Numbered from the stretch's first letter, positions 47,204 through 57,816 are shown. The stretch is 64,000 nucleotides of DNA from Synechococcaceae cyanobacterium (GCA_947378425.1 CANCJV010000002.1:62001-126000); one strand, 5' to 3'. A program made the numbers and translations. The notes: a model not told the origin generated them from the letters alone.

Positions 47204-48316
47204 TCATTGAGCACAGAGGTTGCCGGCGCGCATGTGCACCACCTGGGAGGCGGAGCGCCAGCCGCCGCTGAAGGACTCCAGGTGAGTGGCACTCACCAGG
47301 CATTGATGGCCCTCTCCCACGGCCTCCAGCAGCAGTTGCTGGCGCTGGGGATCGAGTTCGGCCAGCACGTCGTCGAGCAGCAACAGCGGCGGCTGCCCGA
47401 CGATCTGACCCACCAGCTCCAGTTCAGCCAACTTCAGGGCCAGCACCAGGGTGCGCTGCTGGCCGGCCGAGCCATAGCGGCGTGCCGGTTGGCCGGCCAG
47501 CAACAGGGCCACGTCATCGCGATGGGGCCCCACCAGGCACTGACCCAGCCGTTCCTCCTGGGGGCGCTGCTGCAGGAGCTGGTGCTGCAGGGCTGCCCGC
47601 CAGCACTCTTCCTGCTCGCCGTCCAGGGCGTCCATGCCCAGCTCGGTGCCACTGCGGTAGGCCAGGGCCAGGGGTTCGGCGGAGCCGCCGATGCGCTGCT
47701 GCCAGGTGGTCGCCAGCGGTTCCAGCCGCCGCAGGGCTCGCCAGCGGCGCCGGTGCAGGCGGGTGCCGATCAGGGCCATCTGCTGGTCGAAGACATCGAG
47801 CAGGGCGGCCCGATCCGCCAGGCCAAGGCCGCGGCGCAACAGTTGACTGCGCTGGCGCAGCAGGCGGCCGTAGCGGCTGAGCAGGGCGCCATAGACGGGC
47901 TCCAGTTGCAGCACCACCCGGTCCAGCCACTGGCGGCGCAGGGCGGGTTCACCGCGCACCAGCTCCAGATCCAGGGCGCTGAAGCCGACGCAGCGCAGCG
48001 GACCGATCAGGTCGAGCTGGCGCTCCAGCAATTTGTCGTTGCGCAGGGCCTGGCGACCGCCCCGGCCGCGTAGCCGCAGTTCCAGGCTGTCGCCCTCTCC
48101 GGTGATCGCTCGCAGCCGGCTGGAGGGTTGCCCGTGACTGATCAGATCCCGATCGCAGGCGCAGCGGTGTGAGCGCAGGCTGGTGAGCAGCTCCACCGCC
48201 TCCAGCAGATTCGACTTGCCGGCTCCGTTGGCGCCGATCACCAGCAGCCTGGGGGCATCCAGGGTCAGCTGCAGGCCGGCAAGATTGCGGAAGTGCAGCA
48301 GCTCCAGGCGGTGCAG
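47204..48316 (-). CDS. recF: DNA replication and repair protein RecF
   Basis: SMC-like ATPase that loads RecA at gaps. P-loop [10 protein letters not shown], then [20 protein letters not shown] and signature [20 protein letters not shown], with Walker [13 protein letters not shown]. The first usual start is a GTG at 48241, inside the P-loop strand, but the conserved RecF N-terminus ([20 protein letters not shown]) is in frame upstream without any ATG, GTG or TTG up to the stop at 48344-48346. A CTG at 48314-48316 (or 48338-48340, or an ATC) must serve, or a base is wrong. Confidence 0.88.
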   Translation of the reverse strand: MHRLELLHFRNLAGLQLTLDAPRLLVIGANGAGKSNLLEAVELLTSLRSHRCACDRDLISHGQPSSRLRAITGEGDSLELRLRGRGGRQALRNDKLLERQLDLIGPLRCVGFSALDLELVRGEPALRRQWLDRVVLQLEPVYGALLSRYGRLLRQRSQLLRRGLGLADRAALLDVFDQQMALIGTRLHRRRWRALRRLEPLATTWQQRIGGSAEPLALAYRSGTELGMDALDGEQEECWRAALQHQLLQQRPQEERLGQCLVGPHRDDVALLLAGQPARRYGSAGQQRTLVLALKLAELELVGQIVGQPPLLLLDDVLAELDPQRQQLLLEAVGEGHQCLVSATHLESFSGGWRSASQVVHMRAGNLCAQ

Positions 48317-48436
48317 CCGGATGGGGGTCTGGGGCGATCAGCGGCTAAGGTACCGCTGACAGGCACGACCGCAGGTGTCGCTGTCGCACCGGTGAGTTCT
48401 CATCCGGCGCGATCGACTCTCGGTTTCCCTGGTGTT

Positions 48437-48510
48437 GGGCATGTAGCTCAGTTGGATAGAGCGTCAGATTCCGGTTCTGAATGTCGGGGGTTCGAGTCCC
48501 TCCATGCTCG
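48437..48510 (+). tRNA. tRNA-Arg (CCG)
   Basis: 74 bases. Acceptor GGGCATG pairs with CATGCTC (one G-U pair), the anticodon stem TCAGA/TCTGA encloses TTCCGGT (anticodon CCG), and the T arm is GGTTCGAGTCC. CCA is not encoded. It reads CGG. Confidence 0.95.
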
Positions 48511-49397
48511 TTGATGGTTCTTCTGCCGACGGAACGGCGAAGATGACCTGGTCGCAATGGCGAGGGGGGTGGCAGCCTCTGGACCGGCGATCTCCACCCA
48601 ACACCTGGGGAGATTGCCGGCGTCGCCAGCAGGCAGGGCTGAATCGATCCGAGCTGGCGGCCCATTGAGTGGTCCTTGTCGGCCAGCTCCTCTGGGCCCG
48701 TGATGTTGAAGGTTGGGGCGATCAGCAGTCGGATGGCATCGCCATCGGCCTGAGGCTGATGGTCTCCTGGCCAGATGGACCTGGATGACCTGGATCCCTC
48801 CGCACCGGGATCTGTGGAGCTTCAGTCCCAGTCCCGGTGCGATGGGCAGTGGCGGACGGATCAGGTCCCCAGGGGGCTCCAGGCAAGGAGCCTGCCGGCT
48901 CAGCAAGGGGGAAGGATGGCTGTTTCGCTTGGAGCCGCTGCGCGCCATGGGTTTCCGGGAAGCTGATGGGCCGCGATCGCCGGAGCAAACGCGAGGGCTG
49001 TCCGCCGCCGAGGACATTCAGGCTGGAATCGAACGCAGAGGGCAGGGATGGTTCTCTTGATCGCCCAGGTCACTCCGTGGCGGGGCCTGCTGCCAAAGGT
49101 CTGGCGTGCCCCAACCACCTGATGAAAGCCCTCACTGGGACTGATTCGGGATCGGCGGAGCTTTCTGGGTCATCCCGAGCCGAGCTGGATCTGAGGCGAT
49201 CGGAGAATTCGATGCCAGGGCCGAATCGGGGCTTGCCCGGCGCGATGGGCCTGGCGCGGCACGCTCAGGTCGGTTTGCCGAAACTGCCGCAGGCCAGGGC
49301 TGAGCTCAGCGCCCAGGGACTCCTCACCCATTGCCGCAGGCGAGCGAGAGCATCGCCCACCGACCGGTGAACCGGATTGGTTCAGCTCACCGGCCGC
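48511..49397. other. 887-base gene-free island
   Basis: The longest gene-free part of the window, between tRNA-Arg and the GNAT gene. Composition is GATC-rich like 34102-34921, with which it shares the ~110-bp repeat. No supportable gene, known small RNA or terminator was recognised. Confidence 0.55.
49061..49170 (-). repeat. dispersed repeat, copy B
   Basis: The minus strand matches copy A at 34762-34875 over about 110 bases with scattered changes. The outer pairing segments are kept: GCTCCG (49156-49161) opposite CGGAGT (49072-49077), where copy A's C is replaced by T giving a G-U pair. This suggests selection on structure, but two copies are too few to be sure. Confidence 0.72.
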
Positions 49398-49859
49398 TCA
49401 GGGCTCGGTCAGGTTCAGTCCCATGGCCCGGATGCCGCCGGGATCCACCACGAAGCCGGCCCTGGTGACGGCCCGCAGCGCCTCCGGTGGCGCGGCCAAC
49501 GAGACACTGCAGCCCCCCATCTCCCGCCGCAGTCGGCTCAGGGCCGCCTGCACCAGGGCCTGGATCACCTCGTCGCGGGCCGGGTCGTCCGGATCCGCCA
49601 GCAGATCCCAGAGATTGGCGTTCAGGGCCTGGTCGCTGGTGGCCCGGATGAAGCCCACCAGCGCGCCTTGAGCGTTGCGAACGGCCATATACCAGGCGCT
49701 GCGCTGCAGCACCAGCGCCCAGCGCCCGGCGCCCCGGGGCCGGTCGCCACACATCAGCAGCAGCTGGTCCAACTCCTCGGCATCCCAGGCTGGCTGTTGG
49801 AGCAACTGATAACCCTCCCGCAGGTGGGGCTGGGGCGGTTGGCTGCGGAAGGGGATCAC
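49398..49859 (-). CDS. GNAT-family N-acetyltransferase
   Basis: 153 residues. The GNAT core is visible as WYMAVRNAQGALVGFIRATS (strands 2-4), LWDLLADPDDPARDEVIQAL (acetyl-CoA site region, without a textbook RxxGxG) and the end AVTRAGFVVDPGGIRAMGLN. Substrate unknown. It follows ppc by 37 bases on the same strand, so it may be the last gene of that operon. Confidence 0.8.
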   Translation of the reverse strand: MIPFRSQPPQPHLREGYQLLQQPAWDAEELDQLLLMCGDRPRGAGRWALVLQRSAWYMAVRNAQGALVGFIRATSDQALNANLWDLLADPDDPARDEVIQALVQAALSRLRREMGGCSVSLAAPPEALRAVTRAGFVVDPGGIRAMGLNLTEP

Positions 49860-49896
49860 CAGGGGACGGCTCGGGCCGGGGGAAGGGTGGCGGGGC

Positions 49897-52800
49897 TCAG
49901 CCCGTGTTGCGCATGCCGGCGGCGATGCCGTTGATCGTCAGCAGGGCGCCCTGGAGCAGGTCGCTACGGCTGTAGGTGCGGCCATCGCTGGCCTTGCCGG
50001 CCCCCTCGCTCATCGGTGGCTGGCGGTTCTGGTCGCGCAGCAGGCGCAGCAACGCCACCTGCAGATAGCCCAGCGGAATGATCGTGCGGTTGCGCAACTC
50101 CACCGAGAGCTGCAGGGCAGGATCGCCATCCAGCAGCCGCTGGTGGCCGCTGATCGCCAGCACCAGATCCCGGGTGAGGGTGAACTCGGCGGTGATCGAG
50201 GCCAGGATCGCCGCGAAGGCCTCGCGGTTGGCCTCCCGGCCGAGGGAGCGCACGTAGTGCCCCGCCAGATCGAGATCGACCTTGGAGAGGGTCATCTCCA
50301 CCTTGGAGATCAGCATCCGGAAGAAGGGCCAGCGCTGGTAGAGCAGCTGCAGCAGTTCCATCTGGTCCGAATCCTGTTCCAGTTCGGCCTGCAGGGCGGC
50401 GCCGACGCCATACCAGCTCGGCAAGAGAAAGCGACTCTGGGTCCAGCCGAACACCCAGGGGATGGCCCGCAGGCTGGAGAGATCGCGGGTGCCGCTCTTG
50501 CGGCGGGCGGGCCGGCTGGAGATCTGCAGCTTGCTGATCTCCTCGATCGGGGTGACCTGCTCGAAGAAGGCCACCAGGTCGGGGTTGTCGTGGACCAGGG
50601 CGCGGTAGTGGTCGCGGGAGCGGGCGGCCAGCCGCTCCATCAGCTGATTCCAGCTGGGGGTGTCATCGAGGGGCAGGGTGACCATGCTGTTCTGCAACAC
50701 GGCCGTGGACACGGTTTCGAGGTTGTAGAGGGCCAGCTCCGGCAGGGAGTACTTGGAGGCCAGCACTTCGCCCTGTTCGGTGATCTTGATGCGGCCTTTG
50801 AGGGTGCCGCTGGGCTGGGCCAGGATCGCCTGATAGGCGGGGCCGCCGCCGCGACCCACCGAGCCGCCACGGCCGTGGAACAGGCGCAGGGCCACGGCGT
50901 GCTCGTCGGCGAGGCGTTGCAGGGCGATCTGGGCGCGGTGAATCTCCCAGTTGCTGGAGAGAAAGCCGGAATCCTTGTTGCTGTCGGAATAGCCGAGCAT
51001 CACCTCCTGCAGGGGCTGGCCGCTGTCGGTGTTGCTGGTGAGCAGCTCCCGGTAGAAGGATTCGGCGAACAGCCGACCCATCACCGCCGGAGCGCGCTGC
51101 AGGTCCTCGACGGTTTCGAACAGGGGAATCACCAGCAGCTCGGAGCGCTGGGCCAGAGGGTCGATCAGGCCGACTTCCTTGGCCAGCAGCAGCACCTCCA
51201 GCAGGTCCGACACCGTGTGGCTCATCGAGATCACATAGGTGCGGCAGATGCGGGGTCCGAATTCCTGCTGCAAGCGATGCAGCATCCGGAACACCGCGAA
51301 GGTCTCGGCCGTGGCAGGGGTCCAGCGGGCCGCCGGTGGCAGCAGGGGCCGGCGGGTCTGGAGTTCGGCCAGCAGCCAGGACACCCGCTGCTCTTCGTCC
51401 ATGGCGCCGTAGGCGATCGGCAGCTGCAGATAGCGGCTGAGTTCGTCGATGGCATCGCTGTGGCGGGTGCTCTCCTGGCGGATGTCGAGGCTGGCCAGCC
51501 AGAAGCCGAAGATGTGCACCTGGGTGAGCAGGTCCCGCAGGGATTCGCACTTGAGCCCGGTGGCATCGAGGCTCTCCTTGAGCAGCTCCAGGTCGTTGCG
51601 GAACTCGTCCACCGAGTTGTAGTGCAGTTCCTGCAGCCCCACGCCCCCGGACGGCAGGCCGAAGGGGGTGTCGATGGCCGTGGACGAGGGGCTGTCACCA
51701 GGAAACTCCCAGCCCGCCTCCGCCAGTTGGTCGTTGCGCCGCTGACTCAGCTGCAGGCGCTCGAGGATGTAACTGAGCTTGAGTCGATAGGGCTCCTTGC
51801 GATAGCTGGTGGCCCTCTCTTCGTAGATCTCCGGGAAGCGCAGCCGATCCATCTCCAGGGATTCGAGCAGGGCCTTGCTGGGCGGACTCCACTGCATCGA
51901 GATGCTGAGTTGATCGCGCAGTTCCCCGACGGCATGGATATAGCGCTTCAGCATCAGCTGGCGCTGATAACAGGCGGTTCGCCAGGTGATTTCCGGCGTC
52001 ACCGAAGGGTTGCCGTCCCGGTCCGAGCCCACCCAGGAGCCGAAGGTGCAGAAGGAATCCCGGGGGGGAACCACATCCGGATAGCTGCTGGCCAGGGCGG
52101 TGCGCATCCGCTGCCGGAGCTGGGGCATGGCGTTGAACAGCACCTGCTGGAAGTAGTGCAGGGCGTAGTCCACCTCGTTGATCACCGAGGGTTTGAACTG
52201 GTGCAGTTCATCGGTGCGCCACCACAGCCGGATTTCCTCCTCCAGCTGCTGGCGCAGATGTTGGCGCTCATCCGGGTTGATCGCCGGACTGAGCTGCAGC
52301 TTCTGGATCAGGGCCGCCACCCGCCGTTGCTTGTGGCGCACCGTGTGGCGCACGATCTCGGTGGGATGGGCGGTGAACACCAGGCGGATGTCGAGCTCCC
52401 GCAGCAGGTTCTCCAGCTGGGCCGGGGGCACGCCCAGGGCCCGCAGGCGCTCGAACAGCTGGCGGAAGGTGGCCGGTTCGCTCTGGCTGGCCAGCCGCGG
52501 CAGGAACGGATCGCTCTTGGCGGTGACCGTCGCTGTCTTGAGGCTTTCGAGGTAGCTGTCCTCCTCGATGTGCTGCTCAAGGATGTTGACCAGTTGGAAG
52601 TACAGGGAGAAGGCGCGGGCGGCGGCAATGCCGTCGGCCAGATCCATCTCCTTGATCAGCTGCACGATCCCTTCGGTGTCCACATGGCTCTCGTCGGCCA
52701 GTTCGGTGGGGGTGACCGGGCCGCTGAGCTGCTTCAGCCGCAGCAGCCGTTCCACCCGCTCCGGCGGACATTCGCTGCGCAGGACGGACTGCCAGAGATC

Positions 52801-52932
52801 TTCCACCAGCTCCAGCCGTTCGGCCAGCAGGCGGATGACCCGGGGTGTGGGCTCGATACTCGCCGCTGAGGCGAGGGGAGCTGGATTGGTGGCGGGCGTC
52901 ACGGCCATGGGCGCTGCGGAAGGCTGCCGCAT
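49897..52932 (-). CDS. ppc: phosphoenolpyruvate carboxylase
   Basis: About 1011 residues, the usual cyanobacterial length. Catalytic landmarks: [20 protein letters not shown] (His), [20 protein letters not shown], and [14 protein letters not shown]. It adds bicarbonate to PEP to give oxaloacetate, refilling the incomplete TCA cycle. Start ATG at 52932 (MRQPSAAPM) with ATG 52908 as alternative; an earlier start would overlap gshA. It follows gshA by 28 bases. Confidence 0.98.
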   Translation of the reverse strand: MRQPSAAPMAVTPATNPAPLASAASIEPTPRVIRLLAERLELVEDLWQSVLRSECPPERVERLLRLKQLSGPVTPTELADESHVDTEGIVQLIKEMDLADGIAAARAFSLYFQLVNILEQHIEEDSYLESLKTATVTAKSDPFLPRLASQSEPATFRQLFERLRALGVPPAQLENLLRELDIRLVFTAHPTEIVRHTVRHKQRRVAALIQKLQLSPAINPDERQHLRQQLEEEIRLWWRTDELHQFKPSVINEVDYALHYFQQVLFNAMPQLRQRMRTALASSYPDVVPPRDSFCTFGSWVGSDRDGNPSVTPEITWRTACYQRQLMLKRYIHAVGELRDQLSISMQWSPPSKALLESLEMDRLRFPEIYEERATSYRKEPYRLKLSYILERLQLSQRRNDQLAEAGWEFPGDSPSSTAIDTPFGLPSGGVGLQELHYNSVDEFRNDLELLKESLDATGLKCESLRDLLTQVHIFGFWLASLDIRQESTRHSDAIDELSRYLQLPIAYGAMDEEQRVSWLLAELQTRRPLLPPAARWTPATAETFAVFRMLHRLQQEFGPRICRTYVISMSHTVSDLLEVLLLAKEVGLIDPLAQRSELLVIPLFETVEDLQRAPAVMGRLFAESFYRELLTSNTDSGQPLQEVMLGYSDSNKDSGFLSSNWEIHRAQIALQRLADEHAVALRLFHGRGGSVGRGGGPAYQAILAQPSGTLKGRIKITEQGEVLASKYSLPELALYNLETVSTAVLQNSMVTLPLDDTPSWNQLMERLAARSRDHYRALVHDNPDLVAFFEQVTPIEEISKLQISSRPARRKSGTRDLSSLRAIPWVFGWTQSRFLLPSWYGVGAALQAELEQDSDQMELLQLLYQRWPFFRMLISKVEMTLSKVDLDLAGHYVRSLGREANREAFAAILASITAEFTLTRDLVLAISGHQRLLDGDPALQLSVELRNRTIIPLGYLQVALLRLLRDQNRQPPMSEGAGKASDGRTYSRSDLLQGALLTINGIAAGMRNTG

Positions 52933-52960
52933 GGGGGCAGACGGGACGTTGGAAGAGCCA

Positions 52961-54121
52961 TCATCCTCCCAAAGCGCTGGAGGCGTCTGTCGCAAGCCAT
53001 GCCTCCAGAGCATCCTCCCGGGCCTTCATGGCGGCGGTCTCACTGCTGAGGATCGCAGCGATGCTCTCCCCTTGCTGATGCCGCTGCCGCCAGCGCATGG
53101 CCTGGTTGCCCTGGGCGAGCAGGGGGGCAAGGGGGGCCAGGGCCTCCGCCAGCCCCAGTTCCCTGGCCAGGGGGGCCATGGCCGTCAGCTCCCGTTCGAT
53201 CCAGGCCCGGGCTTCAATCGGCTCGCCGCTGCGCCAGTCGCAGAGGCTGCTGGTGAGGCTGCTGCGGGCGGCGGCCCGGTCGTTGGCGTCGGCCAGATCC
53301 GCCAGGGCGGCGGGGCTGAAGCGGCTGGCCAGCAGGGGATCATGGCGCTGCGGATCCACCTGCAGCTGATGCAGCCGCACTTCGGCGAAGGCGGTCACGG
53401 CCAGCAGCAGGCGGGGGTCATCGATCAGGTCGCAGATGCGGATCTCCAGGCGGTTGAGGTCGTGGGGGCGCTCATCGCCATTGGGTCGCACGGAGGTCCA
53501 GAGATGGCGCACGTTGAACATGGCGGCGGCGGCCAGCTGTTCGTGCATCCAGTCGATGTAGTGCTGGTGCCCGAGGAACAGGGGCACCAGGGGCGGGGTG
53601 AGGGGGAACTGCAGCCAGCGCTGGGAGTCGGCGCCGGTGATGTCGTTGTCGAGGAAGGGTGAACTGGCGCTCATCGCCAGCAGCAGGGCCGCCTCGCAGC
53701 GCATCAACCTCAGGCCGGCGAACAGGTGCTCCATGTCGCTGATGCCCAGGTTGATGTGCACACTGGCGGTCACCACCCGGGTGCCATAGGTCTGCTCGAT
53801 CGTGTCGTGATAGGCATTGGCCGGATCGGAGCGCTCGAAGCGATGGCTGTCCCCCAGGCTCAGGGTGCTGCCGGGCAGCAGCGTCAGCCCCCGCGGCTCC
53901 AGCCAGGCCCGCAGCCGGCGGCGCGGTTCGAGCAGCAGCTGCAGCTGGCGCCGGTAGCTGGCATCCGGGACGGTGATGTGCTCGAGGTTGCGGTTGTCCG
54001 GTTCGGTGACGAAGCCCTCAAGGGCTGCGGCAGCCTCGGCGGCGCAGCCCACCACCGTTCCATCGGGGCGACCGGTGTACATCTCCACCTCAAAACCCTT
54101 GAGCAGCAGGCGGTCGCTCAT
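52961..54121 (-). CDS. gshA: glutamate-cysteine ligase, cyanobacterial type
   Basis: 386 residues. [19 protein letters not shown] at the start and [20 protein letters not shown] are signatures of the cyanobacterial GshA family. It makes gamma-glutamylcysteine, the first step to glutathione. Its ATG overlaps the trpE TGA by four bases (ATGA), and ppc follows, so trpE-gshA-ppc is very likely one transcript. Confidence 0.93.
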   Translation of the reverse strand: MSDRLLLKGFEVEMYTGRPDGTVVGCAAEAAAALEGFVTEPDNRNLEHITVPDASYRRQLQLLLEPRRRLRAWLEPRGLTLLPGSTLSLGDSHRFERSDPANAYHDTIEQTYGTRVVTASVHINLGISDMEHLFAGLRLMRCEAALLLAMSASSPFLDNDITGADSQRWLQFPLTPPLVPLFLGHQHYIDWMHEQLAAAAMFNVRHLWTSVRPNGDERPHDLNRLEIRICDLIDDPRLLLAVTAFAEVRLHQLQVDPQRHDPLLASRFSPAALADLADANDRAAARSSLTSSLCDWRSGEPIEARAWIERELTAMAPLARELGLAEALAPLAPLLAQGNQAMRWRQRHQQGESIAAILSSETAAMKAREDALEAWLATDASSALGG

Positions 54122-55761
54122 CGCGATGACTCCGCCGCAGGGGCCGCCGGCAGCAGGCAGGCAATCGCCTTGAGCATGCCGCGGGCCTTGTTGAGGGTTT
54201 CCTCGTACTCCGCCGCCGGCTTCGAATCGGCGACGATGCCCGCACCGGCCTGCACCTGCACCCGCCAGCGCCTGGCTTCGCCCCCAGCCCCCGCTGGCGC
54301 CGTGCCTGAGGCTTCCGGCAGCACCACCATGGTGCGGATCGTGATCGCCGTGTTGAGGGCGCCGTTGAGATCGACGGCGCCGTAGACCCCCGAATAGGGA
54401 CCACGGCAGTCCGGTTCGAGGGCGTGGATCAGCTGCATCGCCCGGATCTTGGGGGCGCCGCTGACGGTGCCCGCCGGGAAGCAGGCCATCAACAGGTCCC
54501 AGATGTCGTGCCCGGCTTCGAGCACCCCCTGCACCTGGCTGACGATGTGCATGACGTGGGAGTAGCGCTCGATCACCATCAGTTCACCGACCGTGACGCT
54601 GCCCGGTCTGCAGACCCGGCCCAGGTCGTTGCGGCCCAGATCGACGAGCATCACATGCTCCGCCCGCTCCTTGGGATCGGCGAGCAGCTCCACCTCCAGG
54701 GCCCGGTCTTCCTGCTCGTTGCTGCCCCGGGGGCGGGTGCCGGCGATCGGGCGCACCGAGGCCAGAATCGTGCCGTCCTGCCCCGGTTCGGCCTTGACCA
54801 TCACCTCGGGGCTGGAGCCGATCAGGTGCCAGTCGCCGAAGTCGAAGAAGGCCATGTACGGCGATGGATTGACCATCCGCAGGCTGCGGTAGAGATCAAA
54901 GGGGTCGCCTGTGATGCAGGTTTCCAGTCGCTGGCTGAGCACCAGCTGGAAGACATCGCCGGCCTCGATGTGGTGCTCACCCCGCAGCACCGCCGCCTCA
55001 AAGGCCTCCCGGCCGACATTGCTGCTGGTGGCCAGCTGGCTCGCCACGTCCGCGGCGGAGGCGTCATGCCAGGCGAGGGGCTTGATCGTGGTCGGCAGGG
55101 GGGCGTGCATGAGGCCCTCAAGCCGGGCGATGCGGGCGGCGGCCTGATTCCAGGCATGGTCGGCATCGAGGGGGCCGTCGTCGCTGCCGGAGAGGTCCAC
55201 GTAGGCCAGCGCCGTGATCTGACGCCGCACCTGGTCGAACACCAGCAGGTTGTCGGCCAGCATCCAGCAGCCGTCCGGTGGCCCCCCCGCCGGGGTGGGA
55301 TGGACGGGCACGCTGGGTTCGATCCAGCGGATCAGTTCATAGCCCCAGAAGCCGAACAGCTGGCCCACCGGCGGCAGCCCCGGCACCGGTGCCGGCCGCA
55401 GCTCGGCCAGGCATTGGCGCAGCAGTTGGAAGGGGTTGCCCTGGAGCTGGTCGTGGCGGCCACCGCGCCAGCGCCGCTGGCTGTGCTCGCCGCGGCAGGT
55501 CAGGGTCCACATCGGATCGCTGACGACGAAACTCCAGCGCCCCAGCTGCTCGCCTCCCTCGACCGACTCCAGCAGCACGCCATGGCCGCGGCCCGCCCCC
55601 ACCTTCAGCCAGGTGGTGAGCGGTGTTTCGAGGTCGGCGGGCCAGCGCTTCCAGAGCGGGATCAGGTTGTGACCGCCGAAAGCCGTCTCATCGCCGGCCA
55701 GCCTGCGGGCAGCTTCGGCCAGGAAGGTGTCGCGTTGGGGGGACTGGACGGAACCGGGCAT
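54118..55761 (-). CDS. trpE: anthranilate synthase component I
   Basis: 547 residues from the ATG at 55761. The N-terminal regulatory part has LIPLWKRWPADLETPLTTW; the chorismate-using core has MVNPSPYMAFFDFGD, SVRPIAGTRPRG, LVDLGRNDLGRV and GAGIVADSKPAAEYEETLNK. It makes anthranilate for tryptophan with TrpG, which is not in this window. The start codon stands only ~14 bases after the psaD terminator. The gene is the head of trpE-gshA-ppc. Confidence 0.95.
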   Translation of the reverse strand: MPGSVQSPQRDTFLAEAARRLAGDETAFGGHNLIPLWKRWPADLETPLTTWLKVGAGRGHGVLLESVEGGEQLGRWSFVVSDPMWTLTCRGEHSQRRWRGGRHDQLQGNPFQLLRQCLAELRPAPVPGLPPVGQLFGFWGYELIRWIEPSVPVHPTPAGGPPDGCWMLADNLLVFDQVRRQITALAYVDLSGSDDGPLDADHAWNQAAARIARLEGLMHAPLPTTIKPLAWHDASAADVASQLATSSNVGREAFEAAVLRGEHHIEAGDVFQLVLSQRLETCITGDPFDLYRSLRMVNPSPYMAFFDFGDWHLIGSSPEVMVKAEPGQDGTILASVRPIAGTRPRGSNEQEDRALEVELLADPKERAEHVMLVDLGRNDLGRVCRPGSVTVGELMVIERYSHVMHIVSQVQGVLEAGHDIWDLLMACFPAGTVSGAPKIRAMQLIHALEPDCRGPYSGVYGAVDLNGALNTAITIRTMVVLPEASGTAPAGAGGEARRWRVQVQAGAGIVADSKPAAEYEETLNKARGMLKAIACLLPAAPAAESSR

Positions 55762-55775
55762 CGGGCGAAAGGCAG

Positions 55776-55801
55776 AAAAAAGGCGGGGCCTCGGCCCCGC
55801 C
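55776..55801 (-). terminator. psaD terminator / possible trpE attenuator
   Basis: GGCGGGGCC (55782-55790) pairs with GGCCCCGCC (55793-55801), and on the minus strand six T residues follow. It lies 39 bases after the psaD stop and ends ~14 bases before the trpE ATG, so it is both the psaD terminator and part of the trpE leader. Confidence 0.88.
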
Positions 55802-55839
55802 ATTAAAGATGCTTGCCGTTAAGGCTCAGGCTCTAAGGC

Positions 55840-56271
55840 TCAGACTTCGTAGGTTTCCTTGCCGCTGAACTTGAGGCCGGCGGGGTTGGGGTTGGCGCCG
55901 ATGCGACGGGGGTTGTGACCCACCATGGGACGACCTTCGTTGACCTTCTCGGGGAAGACGCCGTCTTTGGGATGGAGGAATTCAGTGTCGCCGCCGGGGA
56001 AGATCCGGTAGATCTTGTAATCCTCGATGCGGGGCTTGAACTTGGTGCGCAACTGGGTGCCGAGGGCCAGGCACTGCTCTTTGCGCGCGAAGTACATGAG
56101 GTTTTCGCCCTCATTCATTTCAGCGGCGCCACCGGTGGGCAGCTCAAAGGCCTGGGCCTTGGAGCTGGTCCAGGTGATGGCGTACTTCTCTTCGGTTTCG
56201 GCTGCGTTCAGCAGACCACCGGTGCTGCCGATGTATTTCGGAAGTTGACCCTTGAGGGCAGTCGCTGACAT
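55840..56271 (-). CDS. psaD: photosystem I reaction centre subunit II
   Basis: 143 residues, normal cyanobacterial length. [20 protein letters not shown] and the basic [19 protein letters not shown] are diagnostic. PsaD is the stromal subunit that docks ferredoxin. The 126 bases upstream, before the sensor kinase stop, should hold its strong promoter. Confidence 0.98.
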   Translation of the reverse strand: MSATALKGQLPKYIGSTGGLLNAAETEEKYAITWTSSKAQAFELPTGGAAEMNEGENLMYFARKEQCLALGTQLRTKFKPRIEDYKIYRIFPGGDTEFLHPKDGVFPEKVNEGRPMVGHNPRRIGANPNPAGLKFSGKETYEV

Positions 56272-56397
56272 GGCTCGCTGACCGTTTCAGCCGGAAACTA
56301 GCACCGTGATTTCGGCCCATCGGGCGCCGGCGCGGCAGTCTTCACACTCCGTCGACAAATAATTCTGCCCCGCGGCAGCTCAGCTCGGTCCTGGTGT

Positions 56398-57816
56398 TCA
56401 GGAGCTGGCTTCGGCCAGGGGGAAGAACACCGTCAGATGGCTGCCGCCCCGTTCGGTGAGGCGGCCGCCGAGGCGATGGAAGAGCTGGCGCGTGGCCTGG
56501 CGGCTCAGTTGCAGGCTGCCGGTGCTGGGATTCCAGCTCAGCACCGGGCCGACGCGTCGGGCCGTGGCCAGCTCGGCCGCGGCCGGCTCCTGGTCGCTGC
56601 TGCCGCTCTCGCCGCGGGGATCCTGACTGCCGAGCTGCAGCTTCAGGCGGGAGCCGGCCGGTTGCAGGCTCAGCTGCACCAGGCTGCCGCTGGGCAGGCC
56701 GCGGCTGAAGCGATCCATCAGGCCGCCGAGCATGGTTTCCAGCCGGCTGGGATCGCTCAGCACCGGCGGCAGATCCGGCGTGATCGCCAGCTGCAGCCCC
56801 AGACCGCGGCGGGCCAGCTGGCGCTGCCAGAGCTCCTGCATCTGGCCCAGCAGCTGGCTGAGATCGGTGCGGGCCAGGTCCTGGGCCGTCAGGGCCTGGC
56901 CGTGGCCGGGATGGCGCTGCAGTTCGGCGGCCAGGAAGATCAGGCCGAAGCGGTCGATCTGTTCGCTGCATTCGCCGTCGATCTGCTCCAGGCGTTGCCG
57001 CACCAGGGGCGTCAATTCGTTGCGGCGCAGCAGCGAGCGGATCAGGGTGCGGATCGTCGCCAGGGGCGTGCGCACCTCGTGGGTGAGGGCTTCGAGCAGG
57101 GCGAGTTCGGCGCTGCTGTCGCCATTGGGGCGATCGCCGCCGGCCGGCGGACCGGCGGGTCGGGCTCTGGGCCGGCTGGCCATCGGCTGCAGGGTCACGC
57201 TCGGGGCCATGCCCGCCAGCCGCTCCGCCAGCAGCGGCCAGAAACGCAGGGCCAGGTCAGGGTCGTTGTCGAGGCTGCCCAGCTCCTGCAGGGCCGTGCG
57301 CAGTCGGGCGGCGGCGGCGGGATCGTCGTGTTCAAGGCGACGATCGAGCAGCTGCAGGGCGCCGGAGAGCACGGCGGCATCGAAGCGCACGATCAGTCGC
57401 CGGGCCTCGGCGGGGCCCTCCAGGGCCAGGGCCACCTGCAGGCGCGGTGTGATCAGCAGCAGCAGCGGGTCAGTGCCGTCCGCTGGGCGCAGGGGCAGGC
57501 GCTGAAAGCTGGTCCCGGGGGCGGCCGTGCTGCCGCGCTTGCCGGGCAGCAGGGGCGAGCTGGCCGGCAGCAACTTGTCCATGCCCGGGGGTGCCCAGAC
57601 CCAGCCCTGCAGACGCAGCAGCAGCCTGGGCTCATAGAGCGCCGGCAGCGGTGCCGCCAGCCAGAGCCCCCGGGGGGAGGGGCCCGGCAGCAGCAGGTCC
57701 TCCTGCAGGGTGGCCAGGGCGGCCCACCACTGGCGCCGCACACTGTCTTCATCCCCCCGTCCCGGGGGCACTCCTTCGGCCAGAAGCCGGCGCAGCTGCT
57801 GCAGGTTCACCACCAT
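56398..57816 (-). CDS. sensor histidine kinase with degraded ATP site
   Basis: 472 residues from the ATG at 57816 (MVVNLQQLRRLLAEG). The H-box is intact: LLEALTHEVRTPLATIRTLI with His near 246. The N-terminal 200 residues are not a known sensor fold to me and have no membrane helix, so it is cytoplasmic. The N-box Asn (expected NLLxNA; here GGLMDRFSRG) and the DxGxG G-box are not seen, so autokinase activity is doubtful. Its start overlaps the end of rodA by 10 bases. Confidence 0.83.
   Translation of the reverse strand: MVVNLQQLRRLLAEGVPPGRGDEDSVRRQWWAALATLQEDLLLPGPSPRGLWLAAPLPALYEPRLLLRLQGWVWAPPGMDKLLPASSPLLPGKRGSTAAPGTSFQRLPLRPADGTDPLLLLITPRLQVALALEGPAEARRLIVRFDAAVLSGALQLLDRRLEHDDPAAAARLRTALQELGSLDNDPDLALRFWPLLAERLAGMAPSVTLQPMASRPRARPAGPPAGGDRPNGDSSAELALLEALTHEVRTPLATIRTLIRSLLRRNELTPLVRQRLEQIDGECSEQIDRFGLIFLAAELQRHPGHGQALTAQDLARTDLSQLLGQMQELWQRQLARRGLGLQLAITPDLPPVLSDPSRLETMLGGLMDRFSRGLPSGSLVQLSLQPAGSRLKLQLGSQDPRGESGSSDQEPAAAELATARRVGPVLSWNPSTGSLQLSRQATRQLFHRLGGRLTERGGSHLTVFFPLAEASS

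Noticed and set aside
49318-49334. ACTCCTCAC string resembling the Yfr1 small-RNA core
   Set aside because: The full unpaired motif ACTCCTCACAC and its two flanking hairpins are not present.
50143-52869. 908-codon open frame opposite ppc
   Set aside because: It is a shadow of the high-GC ppc codon pattern with Gln/His/Gly-rich nonsense; ppc is certain.
54424-55806. 460-codon frame opposite trpE
   Set aside because: Shadow translation; trpE motifs are complete on the other strand.
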